A stretch of 64,000 nucleotides of DNA. It comes from Delphinus delphis. Its lineage: Eukaryota > Chordata > Mammalia > Artiodactyla > Delphinidae. The notes below the pieces were generated by a model, which worked only from the letters and a program-made list of their open reading frames with translations, had not been told where the DNA came from and made no database searches. The position numbers and the translations under genes are program-made. Positions 12,390 to 24,005 of the stretch are shown here, one piece after another (positions within the stretch are counted from its first letter, which is position 1; each line of letters starts with the position of its first letter). The stretch is from the NCBI RefSeq assembly GCF_949987515.2, contig NC_082696.1:35320431-35384430 (forward strand), read 5' to 3'.

Positions 12390-13140
12390 TTTTTATCTTT
12401 TCTTTCATTTTAAATGATAATCTTGCTGGGTAGCGTACCCTAGGTTGCAGGGTTTTTTTTTCCTATCAGCACTTTGAATATACCATGCCTCTCTTTTGGC
12501 CTACAAAGTTTGTTTAGATAGAAAAGTCAGCTAATAGCCTTGTATATAACTCTTTGTTATTCTCTTGCTGCCTTTAAAATTCTCTCTTTAGCTTTTGCCA
12601 TTTTAATTATGATATGTCTTGGTGTGGGTCTGTTTGGGTTTACCTCGTCAGGGACCCTCTGCACTTCCTGTACCTGCTTATCTGCTTCCTTCTTCAGGTT
12701 TGGGACGTTTTCAGCCATAATTTCATCAAATACGTTTTTAACACCCCTTTCTCTTTCTCCTTCTAGGACCCCTATCATGCAAATGTTATTATACTTTATG
12801 TTGTCCCAGAGATCCCTTAAACTGTTCTCATTCTTTTGTTTTCCTGTTTTGCTCTTCTGAATGGGTGATTTCCATTATTCTGTCTTCCAGATCACTTATG
12901 TATTCTTCTGTATCATCTAGTCTTCTGTAATTCCTTCTGGTGTGTTTTCCATTGGAGTTATTGTATTCTTCAATTCTGTTTTTATATTTTCTAGTTCCTT
13001 GTTAAATTTCTCACTTATTTATCTATTCTCTTCCTTAATTCAGTTAGCATTCTTATTACTAGTGCTTTGAACTCTTTATCTGGTAAATTGTTTATGTTCA
13101 TTAATTTTTTTCAGGGGTTTTCTCTTGCTCTTTCAATTGA
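12390..13140 (-). pseudogene. L1 ORF1 remnant
   Basis: ORF1 encodes the trimeric RNA-binding protein of the L1 ribonucleoprotein particle. A minus-strand frame at 12,557-12,778 encodes a recognisable part of its RNA-recognition and C-terminal domains (blocks IGVLEGERE, PRHIIIKMAKAK, ILKAARE). The coiled-coil part upstream (towards 13,140) is broken by frameshifts. Limits are approximate. Confidence 0.75.
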
Positions 13141-13149
13141 AACAAATTC

Positions 13150-14316
13150 CTCTGTCTTCTTATTTTGCTTACCTTTCTCTTGTCTTTATGAAATTAGGTG
13201 AAACAGTTACCTATTTTGGTCTTGAAGGGGTGAGCATCCCTATACAGTCTGCAAATGCCCAGTGACTTTGGTGGGAGAGCTAGATTGACATGAACACAAG
13301 TTACGTCTTTCCTCAGGGTGTGCTGGTAGCTGTCACCTTGGTAGGAAGTGGAGATGGAGATGGAGTGGCTGGGGCCAGAGCCAGGTGTGAGCAGGGGCTT
13401 CTCCTCTGTTCAGTGGCTGTCACTGCCCTATCAGGGGCAGGTACCAAGTTGCTGGAGCAGAAGTGCTTAGGGTCAGGTCTGAGCTGGCTCTGTTCCCTTC
13501 AAGTGTGTGCTCTCCCCGCTCCCAGCACTGGCACCCTCACTTGAGGATAGCAGTGCTGGAGCAAGATTGGCTGGTGTGGTGCTCAGCATGGGTCAGGGAA
13601 CAGGCTGTGGCATTGGGCCAGAGAGAGAGATTGGGACTGCTTCTGATGCACTGCCTGTGTTAGCACCAATAATGCTGCCCCTACCGTGCTCAGATGTCCC
13701 TCGAGTCTGAGCCACATTTTTGTCTCACAGCCAAGGTCTCTCCTCAGCTGCAGCAGCCCTCACCCCAGTGTCAAGCTGTGTCATGAAGCAAGTGAGCCTG
13801 GAGCAGTTGCTTGGCTTAGGCTGGGAGGCAGTCATGGGGCAGTTGTGGGAAACTGGCCAGCTACCCATACAGTTTTAATCCATCCTCTCCACCCTGTTCA
13901 GAGAGTAAGCAAGCTTGTGTGTGCTCTTTACAAGTGGAGTCCAGGCTTCCCATAGCCCTCCTGTTAGTCCCACCAACCCTCCAACCAGCCAACAGGACTT
14001 GTCTTCCCAGTGTCAGAACCCAGGGCTGGGGGGCCCAATATATGGCTTTAACTGCTCACCCCCTAGGAAGGATCTCTGCCCATGTAATGTCCCTTCTCTT
14101 CTGAATCCCCTCCCAAGGGCTCAGGTCCCAACTTGATCATGTCTCTTCCCTTCTAACCTAATTATGTATAGATCTTTAACAGCCTTGGCCGTACAGGAGT
14201 CTCTCTGCCAGTCTCCAGTTAGTTTTCAGTGAGAACTGTTCCACATGTAGATGTATTTTCATGTGTTCACAGGGGGAAGTGCGTTCCACATCCTCCTACT
14301 CCACCATCTTGATGTT
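13150..14316 (-). promoter_or_regulatory. L1 5'UTR (internal promoter region)
   Basis: A GC-rich block of about 1.1 kb within AT-rich surroundings. It contains several overlapping but motif-free open frames and ends at the canonical L1 start near 14,316. In L1 biology this region holds the internal Pol II promoter. Whether this mutated copy has any activity cannot be read from sequence. Confidence 0.65.
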
Positions 14317-14317
14317 A

Positions 14318-14400
14318 CTGTAGTCTTTCAATTTCTTTAGGTCTTCCATTTCTTTCAACAATACTATGTAGTTTTCAGAGTCTGTTTCACAATCCTTTGT
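14318..14400 (-). mobile_element. Old L1 ORF2 fragment next to the L1 5' end
   Basis: The reverse complement resembles the ORF2 phrase 'gaaaactac...gaaagaaat' found in sense at 35,510 and 40,979. It is therefore probably the host L1M into which the 9023-14,316 element inserted. Confidence 0.5.
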
Positions 14401-16924
14401 TAATTTGTTAATAATGTAATTATTTTTTTTCTTTCTTCACACATTATAATAATTCATTCTCTGTTATGCTCCCTCCTTTTGGGTCCCTTGCACAACTTAT
14501 ATCTTCACTCCCCCATGTTCAGTAGGTCCATTATTCACCTTGTCAGTGGGGAAGAGTACTTCCATGAATGAATAATTTGCTATGTCTCTTGGTGTGTAAT
14601 CCCAAACGATAATGCTTTCCAATAAGGAAATATTCATACTAATTTATAAAAGTGTTATATCTTTTCCTTTAAAACTATACTCTTTTCTTTTAACTAATTA
14701 CTCATTAAATGAGCTCATATACCCCTGGATAATTAAGAATTGGACAAAATACTTTTGTGCAACTTCCCAAGCATTCTCTGCTTTATCCAGTACAAAATGG
14801 GAAATAAATGACTGCACATATAAATGACAGTAAAATATTCTATTTGAAGCTAAGTTGAAATCATCTGAGCATTGGCAAACTCTCATTTAAAAAAATTAGG
14901 ACCTGCTGGAATGAAGTAATAAGAGTGAGATTTCCAAACCCAATACCTTTCCATTTACTTGACATTAGTCTCATATTGATTTAAAGAATCATTTGATATT
15001 TTTTATAACAGAAAGAGGAAAGAGAGGAACTAAACAGAAGCAAGTACAATATATTCAATGGAAGGGAGAAGTAGGAGACAAGCTAAAGAATTCAAAGTTT
15101 AGATAGTAAAGTTCATCTAAGGGGAAATACTAAAGAAATTATGAATTTTTAGCCTTGAAAAGATTCAGTTGATTATATAATTGTCTTTATATATGAAACA
15201 AAGTGTAATTATCTGTGGGTATCCTCTTCATTGGGAGAGAAAATGGCAACAAGAAAATTATATTTCAGGAAAAACAAGTTATTTTAGGTATAAAGGATAC
15301 ATTGACTTTAAAATGATTAGAAACTGAAAATAAATGATATAAAAGTTTTTAAATGTTTTCTAGTGAGGACTAGGATAACACAGCAAATGGATATCAGTTG
15401 TCTTCATGAGTGGCTTAGGTAGTGGTGGTAAGTTTCAAGCAAGATGGCTCTGGCACCTTTTTCTATCGCTAAGGTTCCCCAATTCATCTGCATTATACTC
15501 AGTTAGCTTTCAAATAGTGGTTATATTTTTAAAGTGTAATACTAACCCCAAATTCATTATCAGAGTTATTACTAAGTAAAAAAGAAAGCAATCACACACA
15601 CAAAAGCCTATATACATGGCACTTTATTTCCACATTCTGTAATCCATTTAGCTATAAAAATAGTCCTTATTGGAAAGTAGGAAAGAATAATTTTTTTATA
15701 ATATATTTGTTAGGATTCCAAAATTTTTTTAATACAGCAATTCCTCCTGTGTCTAATGTGTTTAGTTACAGTAGCCATGGAAAAACCTCAAAAAGTGTTA
15801 GATTTTGCAGATTCAGCACATTTTAATTTTAGAATCAAAAGAACAGCCAAGAATCTAATTTCCTACCATAGCACTTGGAGCTGAACATAGCATTTGGAGC
15901 TAAACACCAGAAAAATCACTTCTCTAGAGCATGACTTCATAGCATTACTGTTTTACCCAGAAGAAGATGAACAATCTGTGTTATCTGATACTAATAACAG
16001 ATGATTATTTGGGCTGCATAATTATCCAAAGTAAAAACACACAGGTCTACAGCCACTGAGTCTTATTTTGGCTATTAGCAATTTCATTAGCAAATTTAGT
16101 GTCCAATTTAGTATTTAGATGATTGTTATTGGACAAAGCTATAACCTGTCTTAATTTGCATGATGTTCAGACGAATTCAATTAAATTAAAAATTCAAATG
16201 CAAAATATTTTAACTGAAAGACTTAGGTAATTAATACAAGACAATATTTTTCTCTGTAGATAAATTAGCTGAACGTTCTTATATATCTCACTCCCATTTC
16301 AAAAACATTAATGTGATTTTTGTTTGTCTTTCATCATCCCTTAAAAAAATGATGAAACCTTTTATTTACGGTTACTTTTTTCCAGTAATATTGTAACAGT
16401 CTCAGGACCGCGTGGAATATAAATAGTGGAAGTGAAAACTTGTAGTGTAACATCTTCTAAGAAATTTCCAAGAGTCAGGGACACCGTGAAAGCTGCATAA
16501 TAAGGCTTTCACTAATTATATCCCTAAAACAAAATATTCCAATAGAGCATACAACAAACTTCTCCTTTCCTCTACAGTTATATAATTATCTCCAATTCAC
16601 CATGCTAAAAGAGGTTGCCATAAACTAACATAAAGAGATATTATCCAGTACTTTATAGGGTAAAAAAAAAGGGGGGGGGGAGGCAGATGGCAGTACATAT
16701 ATCTGAGAGCCATTTATCCACTTATTGTGCCCTTTCCTCCTTCCATCTTATTATATTGGTATGATCTCTATATTGTTTTATTAGTGCCAAATAAACAATA
16801 GGACAATAAAGTGTTCTATAAAGTAACAATGAAAAAAAATTCTTCTCACTTTGGATAGCAAAAACATAAAGTATTAAGCATAGAGATTGTCTCTTTTATT
16901 TGCACTGACCAAATATAATGGTGG
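14401..16924. other. Unassigned AT-rich DNA
   Basis: About 2.5 kb without a recognisable gene, RNA or repeat family. The one oddity is a run of nine A followed by ten G at 16,662-16,680. Confidence 0.45.
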
Positions 16925-17085
16925 TTAAAAGTTCAAGATTTGGTGTTAGATAAACCTATTTTTCAATCACAGGCATTTCACTTATGGGCTCTGTGAATTT
17001 GGGCATGTTACTTAACTTCCATAAGTCTCAATTTTCTCCTCTAAAAATGGGACTAATAATAGACCCTACTTCAGTTAATGACATA
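16925..17085 (+). mobile_element. MIR SINE, 5' and central part
   Basis: The MIR core is recognisable: 'gaatttgggcatgttactta' near 16,995, then 'ctcaattttctcctctaaaa' and 'atgggactaataatag'. The 3' end appears to resume at 17,303 after an antisense L2. Confidence 0.7.
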
Positions 17086-17094
17086 TTTAGTCTT

Positions 17095-17300
17095 CCATTA
17101 ATTTATCCAGCCAATATGTATGCAGCACACACAATGTGCCAAGCACTGTAACACTTTCAGGAAAATGAGGACAAATAAAGCAGCTAAAATCCAGTCTTCA
17201 TTAGGTTTTATTCTAATGAGTGTATACAGGCAATAAAGCAATAAACTAAAAAATATACACAAGGCAAATGAAGATCCAAGAATAAAATCACGTGAAACAA
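17095..17300 (-). mobile_element. L2 LINE 3' end, antisense
   Basis: Starts with the antisense L2 terminus ('aatgtgccaagcactgtaac' near 17,135). It continues through the 'aaatccagtcttcattagg' and 'ttctaatgagtg' segments that correspond to the antisense 'atggagcttacattctagtg' region. It sits between two MIR parts. Confidence 0.55.
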
Positions 17301-17302
17301 TC

Positions 17303-17370
17303 AGCCCAGTACCTGGAACATAATCAATAGTCAACAAATACTAGCAATAGTTATTATAATTATTCCTATT
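17303..17370 (+). mobile_element. MIR 3' end, possibly the continuation of the MIR at 16,925
   Basis: 'cccagtacctggaacataat' followed by 'caacaaatactagcaatag' and a TTATTATAATTATT tail is the expected MIR 3' terminus. Because the MIR 3' end shares ancestry with L2, a separate small L2 relic is the alternative. Confidence 0.5.
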
Positions 17371-17866
17371 AAGACACATCTAGGTGATATTACTTCTGGA
17401 AGGAAGACATGAAGAATTCTGCAGACTTCTCCCCAGAAAACAACCACAACTGGTGAAATTTATTTTAAAACAATTATTTAAAGTTTCTGGGAACTGTCTT
17501 AAGGGCATAAAGGAAAGGAAGAAATATTTATTCAAAAAACTCTACTAAACTCAGTCAGAAGAGTGAGAATCTGTGGTACTTGGATCATAACCCACTCCCT
17601 TTTCACCAATCTCCACCTCGGTGTGATGGAACCTCCACTTCAGGCAGGTATAGCCAAGATAACAGGGTTCCCTTTCCTCCCTCCCATTCTACATTATCTC
17701 CCTGGGAAAGGTAGGCCACCCACATTTCTCAGTCTCCCACCTCCATGTTTCAGTGACTAAATGCTAAGCAAATGCAGCTGAAAGGACAAAGACTCCCTTC
17801 CTTCACTCAATTCTAATTTGTAGGGTGGAGTTCACTCCAGGTATTGCAGGCTAAGAGTCCTTGACC

Positions 17867-18091
17867 TTCAATAGCTTTTTTTTTTGCGGTACGCGGGCCT
17901 CTCACTGTTGTGGCCTCTCCCGCTGCGGTGCACAGGCTCCGGACGCGCAGGCTAAGCAGCCATGGCTCACGGGCCCAGCCACTCGGCAGCATATGGGATC
18001 TTCCTGGACCGGGGCACGAACCCGTGGTCCCCTGCATCGGCAGGTGGACTCTCAACCGCTGCACCACCAGGGAAGCCCTTCAATAGCTTTT
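17867..18091 (-). mobile_element. Short-form CHR SINE, antisense, with 13-bp TSD
   Basis: The body is at 17,880-18,078. Read on the minus strand it has a complete tRNA-like head with A and B boxes, the CGTGAGCCATGG and GGAGAGGCCACAACAGTGAG segments, and a poly(A) tail that appears here as a T run. The perfect TSD ttcaatagctttt lies at 17,867-17,879 and 18,079-18,091. This is the only SINE in the window on the minus strand. Confidence 0.95.
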
Positions 18092-18668
18092 ATCCAGATC
18101 ACTCATTGGGTGATGGTTCCATGCTAGCAGAGACAAGCTCAGAAAACCAGAAGCTACCACTCATATCCAGCATCCTGCTCTTAAAACTGGGGTATTACTC
18201 TAAGGTACCAGCTCCAGAGCAGAGGTGCAGAAATATTGTCCAGAGAGAAAGGCAGTTCATAAGAATGGAGAGCTCTAAAGTTCTGCCCAGAGGAACTAAC
18301 TTTATTTGAAACACAATGTGGAGAAGTTTAAGCCTAATAGTGCTCTCAAAGACAATGGAGGTTTTGGTGATAAGCAATTAAGAGGAAAGTGATAACTTCA
18401 TGAGAATAAGCTAAATCATAGACCAGATAATTTACTCACATGGACACATTTTAATCAAACTGTCTAAAGCAAAAAACAAAGAGAATATCTTGAAAATGGC
18501 AAAAGAGAAGTGACTCACTACATACCAGGAATCCTCAATAAGATTATCAGCCTATTTCTCATTAGAAACCTTGGAGGCCATGAGGCAGTGGGTTGATATA
18601 GTCAAAGTACAGAAAGAAAAAAAAAAAAATGATCAAACAAGGAGCCTATATCCAGCAAGACTCTCCTT

Positions 18669-18887
18669 AAAAATGAGGGAGAGGGAGTTCCCTGGTGGTC
18701 CAGAGGTTAAGACTTTGCCTTCCAATACAGGGGGGGCAGGTTCGATCCCTGGTGGGGGAGCTAAGATCCCACATGCCTCGTGGCCAAAAAACCAGAACAT
18801 AAAACAGAAGCAATATTGAAACAAATTCAATAAAGACTTTAAAAATGGTCCACATTAAAAAAAAATCTTTAAAAAAAATGAGGGAGA
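18669..18887 (+). mobile_element. tRNA-Glu SINE with extended tail and 14-bp TSD
   Basis: The body at 18,683-18,873 has the A-box-like TGGTCCAGAGG and B box GGTTCGATCC. The tRNA part is followed by a non-CHR-2 tail containing 'caataaagactttaaaaatg'. The TSD aaaaatgagggaga is perfect at 18,669-18,682 and 18,874-18,887. It lies inside the L1M and lacks the long CCACAACTACTGAG units, so it is a distinct, probably older subfamily. Confidence 0.9.
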
Positions 18888-19559
18888 AATTAAGACATTC
18901 TCAGATAAACAAAAGTTAAAGGAGTTGTTTTTTAACACTGGGCCTGCCCTGCAAACAAATGCTAAAGAGAGTATGCCAGATTGAAATGAAAGTAGTCAAT
19001 AACTCAAAGCTGTATAAAGAAATAAAGACTTCCAGTAAAGGTAAATATATGGGCAATTATAAAAGCTAGTCTAATGGTAATTTTGTTTTGTAACTGTTTT
19101 TAATTTTCTACAGTAGTTAAAAGATAAATTCATTTTAAAAACAGTTATGAATCTATGTTTGAGGGTATATGATATATAAAGATGTAATCTGTGCCATTAG
19201 TAACAGAAAGGAGAAACATAGAACTGTATAGGAGCAGAGTTTTTATATGCCATTGAAGTTGACATAAATTCAAATTAAACTGTTATAACTTTAGGCTGTT
19301 AAATGTAATCCTCATGATAACCAAAAAGAACATATCTCTAGAATATACACAAAAGGAAATAAAAAGGGAATCAAAAGATTTCAGTACAAAAAAATCAAGT
19401 AAACACAAAAGAAGTCAGTAATTGAGGAATTGAGAGACAAAAGAAGGCTATAAGGTGTATAAAAAATAAATAACAAAATAGCAGAAGTAAGTTCCTTTTT
19501 ATTAGTAATTACTTTAAATGTAAATTAATCAAATTCTTCATCAAAAGACAGAGACTAGC

Positions 19560-22237
19560 CGAACAGATTTTTTTAAAAGCGTGATTCAATTATGAGCTGT
19601 CTAAAAGAAACTCACTTCAGAGTCAAAGGCACAAAGAGGTTGAAAGCAAAAGGTTGGAAAAGATATTCCATGCAAATAGTAACCAAAAGAGAGCTGGTCT
19701 GGCTATACAATTTTCAGACAAAACAGACTTTCAATCCAAAAAAGGTTTCAAGACCCAAAGAACACTGTATATTAATAAAAATTTAAGAAGATAAAACAAT
19801 TATAAACATTTATATACCTATTAATAGACCCTCAAAATATATAAAGTAAAAACTAACAATTAAAGGGAGAATCATTCTACACTAATAGTTGAAGACTTCA
19901 ATATCCCATTTTCAACAATGGATAGATCAATCAGACAAAAAATAAGTAAGGAAATAGAGGGCTTAAAAAACACAGTAAGCCAACTAGAGCAAACATACAC
20001 ATACAGAACACTCTACCCGATAACCACAGTATACACATTCTTCAAGTGCATATGGTACATTCTCCTGGACAGAGTATATGTTAAGCTAAAAAACAAGTCT
20101 CAATAGATTTTAAAGATAGATATCAAAAAAAAAAATAGATATCATACAAAGTATCTTCTCTGCCCAAAGAAGGGGTAAAGTTAGAAATCAATAACAGAAA
20201 ACTGGAAAATTCACAAACATGTGGAAATTAAGGGACATACACTTAAACAATTGGTCAAAGAATAAATCAAAAGAGAAATTAGAAAACAAATAAATAAAAA
20301 CAAAAACACAACATACTAAAACTTATGGGATGTAGTAAAAGCAGTGCTCAGTGTAAAATTTCTAGCTGTAAATGCCTACGTTGAAAATCAAGAAAGATTT
20401 CAAATCAACAACCTAACTTTGCAACTTGAGGGACTAAGAAAAAAAAAAGAGCAAACTGAACCCAAGGAGCAAAGACAGCACAAGGAAGGAAATAAAACAG
20501 AGTAGAAAAATAATAAAGAAAATCAATTGAAACAAAAAGTTATTTTTTTGAAAAAAAATCAACAGAACTGACAAACCTTTAACTAGATGGACCAAACAAA
20601 AAAGAAGATTCAAATTACTAAAATCAGAAATGAAAGTTGGAACATTGTTCCTAATTCTACAGAAATAAAAAGATTATAAGAGAGTACTATGAACAGTTGT
20701 ACAGCAAAAAATTGGATAACCCAGAGGAAATGGACAAATTCCTAGAAATATAAAACCTGTCAAGATTAAATCACAAAGAAATCGAAAATCTAAGTGGACC
20801 TATAACTAGTAAGTAGCTTGAATTAGTAATCAAAAATCTCTCAACAATGAAAAGCCCTGGACCTGATGGCTCCGCTAGTAAATGCTACCAAACATTTAAA
20901 GAAGTTCTAACACCAATTATTCTCAAAATTTTCCAAAATATTGAAGAGGAGGGAACACTTTCTAACTCATTCTATGAGACCAGCATTATCCTGATACCAA
21001 AGCCAGACAAAGACAGCACAAGAAAACTACAGATCAATATCTCTTATAAACATTGATGCAAAATTCTCAACAAAATATGAGCAAATAAATTCATCAATAT
21101 ATTTAAAAGCATTATTCACTATGATCAAATGAGATTTATTCTTGGAATGCAAGGATGTTCCACAAAAATCAATGTAATACACCACATTAACAGAATGAAG
21201 GAGAAAAACAAGATGATCTTCCTAATTCACACTGAAAAAGCATTTGACAAAATTCAACACCTTGTCATAACAAACTCACTCAACAAACTAACTACCTCAA
21301 CATAATAAAAGCCATAAATGAAAAACCCACAACAAACGTAATACTCAGTAGTCAAAGACTTAAATGTTTTCCTCTAGAATCAGGAACAAGGCAAAGATGC
21401 CTGCTTTTGCCACTTCTGTTCAACATAGTACTAGAAGTTCTAGCCAGAGAAGTTAGCAAGAAAATGAAATAAAATCATAGAAATTGGAAAGCAAGAAGTA
21501 AAATTATCTCTGTTTGCAGATGATATGATCTTATATGTAGAAAACCCTAAGTATCCTACCAAAAACCTGTTAGAGTTAAATAAGTGAGTTCAGAAAAATA
21601 CCAGGATACAAAGATCATCTGCATTTCTCTACACTAACAATGAACAATCTGAAAAGGAAATTATAAAAAACAATTTTATCTACAATAGCATCAGAAAAAA
21701 TAAAATACTTAGAAATGAACCTAACCAAGGATGTGAAAGACTTGTGCAATAAATACTACAAAGCATTGCTGAAGGAAATGAAAGAAAACATAAATAAATG
21801 GAAACACATACCATGTTCGTGAATTGAAAGATTTAATATTGTTAAGATGCCAGTACTACCCAACACAATCTACAGATTCAATACAATCCATGGCAAAATC
21901 CCAATGACGTTTTATGCAAGAATAGAAAACCTATCCTAAAATCCATATGGAATATTAAGGGGCCCCAAATACCCAAAACAATCTTTAAAAAGGAAAACAA
22001 ACCAGGAAGACTCACACTTACTGATTTCAAAACTTAATATAAAGCTACAGTAATCAAAACAGTGTGGTACTAGCATACAGACAGACATGTAGAACAATGG
22101 AATAGAAGAGAGAACCCAAAAATAAACTTCCTCATATATGGTCAAATAATTTTTGACCATGGTACCAAGACCATCAACAGGGAAAGGACAATCTTTTTAA
22201 CAAATGGTGCTAGGAAAACTGGATATTCACATATGTG
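19560..22237 (+). pseudogene. L1M ORF2 remnant
   Basis: Endonuclease-like peptides (SCLKETHFRVKG at about 19,592) are followed by RT blocks. The best preserved frame is 20,847-21,056, with [21 protein letters not shown] and ILIPKPDKD. 'tctgtttgcagatgatatg' near 21,510 still spells the FADD box. Frameshifts and stops separate all parts. It is an inactive copy of the endonuclease/reverse transcriptase. Confidence 0.8.
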
Positions 22238-22275
22238 TATTTTACCACAATAAACAATAAACTGTAAAAAATAAT

Positions 22276-23035
22276 GTTTAAAAATAAGGGAGAACAATCT
22301 GGCAGCATTGTGGATAATGGATCATAAGAAGGCAAAAACAGATATGGGAAAATAATTTTGATTTGCTAGAGCTGGGTATTATGGAACTCAAAAGATTAAG
22401 CCATGAAGACAACTGGTATAAGTTTACATATACAAACTTCATTGCCCTCACAATGTAATCTAGTTTGAGTAGATTGGATGAGGCTGAGTTTCAGAGAAGA
22501 AAGAGAAACGTACCCTCCTCTCTACGGACATAACCGGAAGGAGAAGTGGTGGACAACAGAATCCCTAGAAATGGTTTGGGGAAATCTGTGCCTGGTTTCC
22601 TAAATGAAGACTAAGGAGGTACAAACCTCATGGAAAAATCTTCCCTTAAATAAAGGAAAAAAGTATGGCTTCAGTAACATTTAAAAACTTAAACAGCCCC
22701 ATCTGCAAGTGTCTCCCATACAGTCCCACATCGAAATGTCACGGCAGCAGCAGAGATGGCTGGAAATTATCCTGTTTTGGAAGGGAGTTGGAAGCAGTCT
22801 TGGCATCCATCAGTTACAGACTGACAGGTAAAATTTAGCAAATGCACGCACAAATATTATGCTACAGTTGAAAGAAATAGATCATATAAACAAAGAGCTA
22901 CAAAGAAGGATCTTAAAACAATAGGGTTTAGGGAAAACAGGAAACAGAACAAGATCTACAACTTTACAGTTCATATACTACTCATCCACTCCCCTCCATA
23001 ATTATCAAGTCTAAGGAAACTCTTTGAATGCTTGC
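22276..23035. other. Unassigned DNA
   Basis: Nothing recognised with confidence. A diverged LINE relic is possible but no diagnostic phrase was found. Confidence 0.4.
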
Positions 23036-23165
23036 TTTTCCATCTATTCATTAAGTTGATATTTAAGACCCTATTATGCACCAGCCCCTGGGCTATGTGC
23101 AGACTATTCAGCATTGAATAAGACATATTGTATACCCTCAAGAAGCTTAAAATCTAGTAGCAGAG
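23036..23165 (-). mobile_element. L2 LINE 3' end, antisense
   Basis: Contains 'ttattcattaag...tattta'-type sequence, 'ctattatgcaccagccc' and 'aagaagcttaaaatctagtag', in the order expected for the reverse complement of the L2 3' end. Confidence 0.6.
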
Positions 23166-23966
23166 GCAGAGAAGTATAGAGTCAATCGCAATGCAATTGA
23201 GTAATTAACTTTTATTCATTCTCTTTCTTACCTTTTTCATCTTTTTTTCCAGGTGACATGTCAGTTTAGTAAATGATAAAGGAATTTTGCAACTAAGAGG
23301 CACTGTATTAGTGCCTAAGAACTCAAGTGGCTATAATAGCCTCTAAGTATGTCAGCCAAGTGAGCAATGTCTTATACATTATCTCCTAGACAGCTGAAAC
23401 TCATTAGCTGTCTTGGACAGTCCCATGAAATATGCCCTCCACCCAAACATGAACAACAGTAGGTCCTGACCTTAGTCAGAAAACAGACAACCAAATGTCC
23501 TGTGTGCTATCCATCTGTGGTACTCACTACAACAACAAGAACCACTTCAGAAAACAATATGTTGCATTTGATAAAACAGAAGGTGCTGGAGGGAAGAGGC
23601 CATCAGTTCAGTGAAATTAGATCCAGCTGCAAGCCACTCAGGCCACAGCTATCTGTAAATCGCTTTTTTCCCTGCCTTGTACATTATAGCAATCTACTAC
23701 AGATCATAAGAGCACAGCCAAAAGCCATATGTTTGGCATCATGTGGACAGCATATGGTATATTTTAAGATACAACTAAAAACGTTGAAAACACAATAAAA
23801 CAACTGTCATTCACTTAATGCTTGTGCTTATATCTCAGCTCATGGATGGTTTTATGACAAATAAACAGTTGTATAAAGTCTCAGTTTAGTCACCTTCCTT
23901 TATATATTTCTTTCCTTGGTGAATTACACTTTCATCTCTCATTTTGGCTTGGTCCAAGTGTACTTT

Positions 23967-23968
<2 letters not shown>

Positions 23969-24005
<37 letters not shown>
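23969..24005. repeat. (TG)n microsatellite
   Basis: Fifteen uninterrupted TG units followed by CGCGC. A likely length-polymorphic locus. Confidence 0.95.

Larger units (their letters stand above)
9023..14316 (-). mobile_element. Antisense L1, 5' end intact, 3'-truncated in the RT
   Basis: Read on the minus strand, this L1 starts near 14,316 with the 'aagatggtggagtagg' sequence typical of L1 5' ends. It then has about 1.1 kb of GC-richer 5'UTR, a decayed ORF1 (about 13,140 to 12,390), the inter-ORF spacer and ORF2 endonuclease/reverse transcriptase sequence down to 9023. The alignable sequence stops inside the codons of the FADD reverse transcriptase box. The 3' half of ORF2 and the 3'UTR are absent. 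It is interrupted at 11,108-11,843 by another L1 fragment. It lies in the same strand orientation as the L1M pieces flanking it. Confidence 0.85.
17395..22275 (+). mobile_element. Old sense L1M with decayed ORF1/ORF2 and two nested SINEs
   Basis: The 5' region (from about 17,395) looks like an L1M 5' portion, with the phrase 'gaagaaatatttattcaaaa' near 17,520. ORF1-end and inter-ORF sequence follows (18,420-19,560). Endonuclease sequence runs from about 19,560 (CLKETHFRVKG-type peptide at 19,592). RT sequence runs through 21,560, and decayed ORF2 to about 22,237. There it jumps to a terminal 'attttaccacaataaa' typical of an L1M 3' end, so most of the 3'UTR is deleted. Interrupted by SINEs at 17,880 and 18,683. 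Multiple stops throughout. Confidence 0.75.

Noticed and set aside
13290..14136. Cluster of overlapping plus-strand open frames in a GC-rich block, resembling a small exon or CpG-rich gene start
   Set aside because: The block is the 5'UTR of the antisense L1 ending near 14,316. The frames share no motif and overlap in different phases.
23502..23798. A host protein-coding exon
   Set aside because: No domain, no convincing splice context and no codon-use support. Kept only as a low-interest observation.
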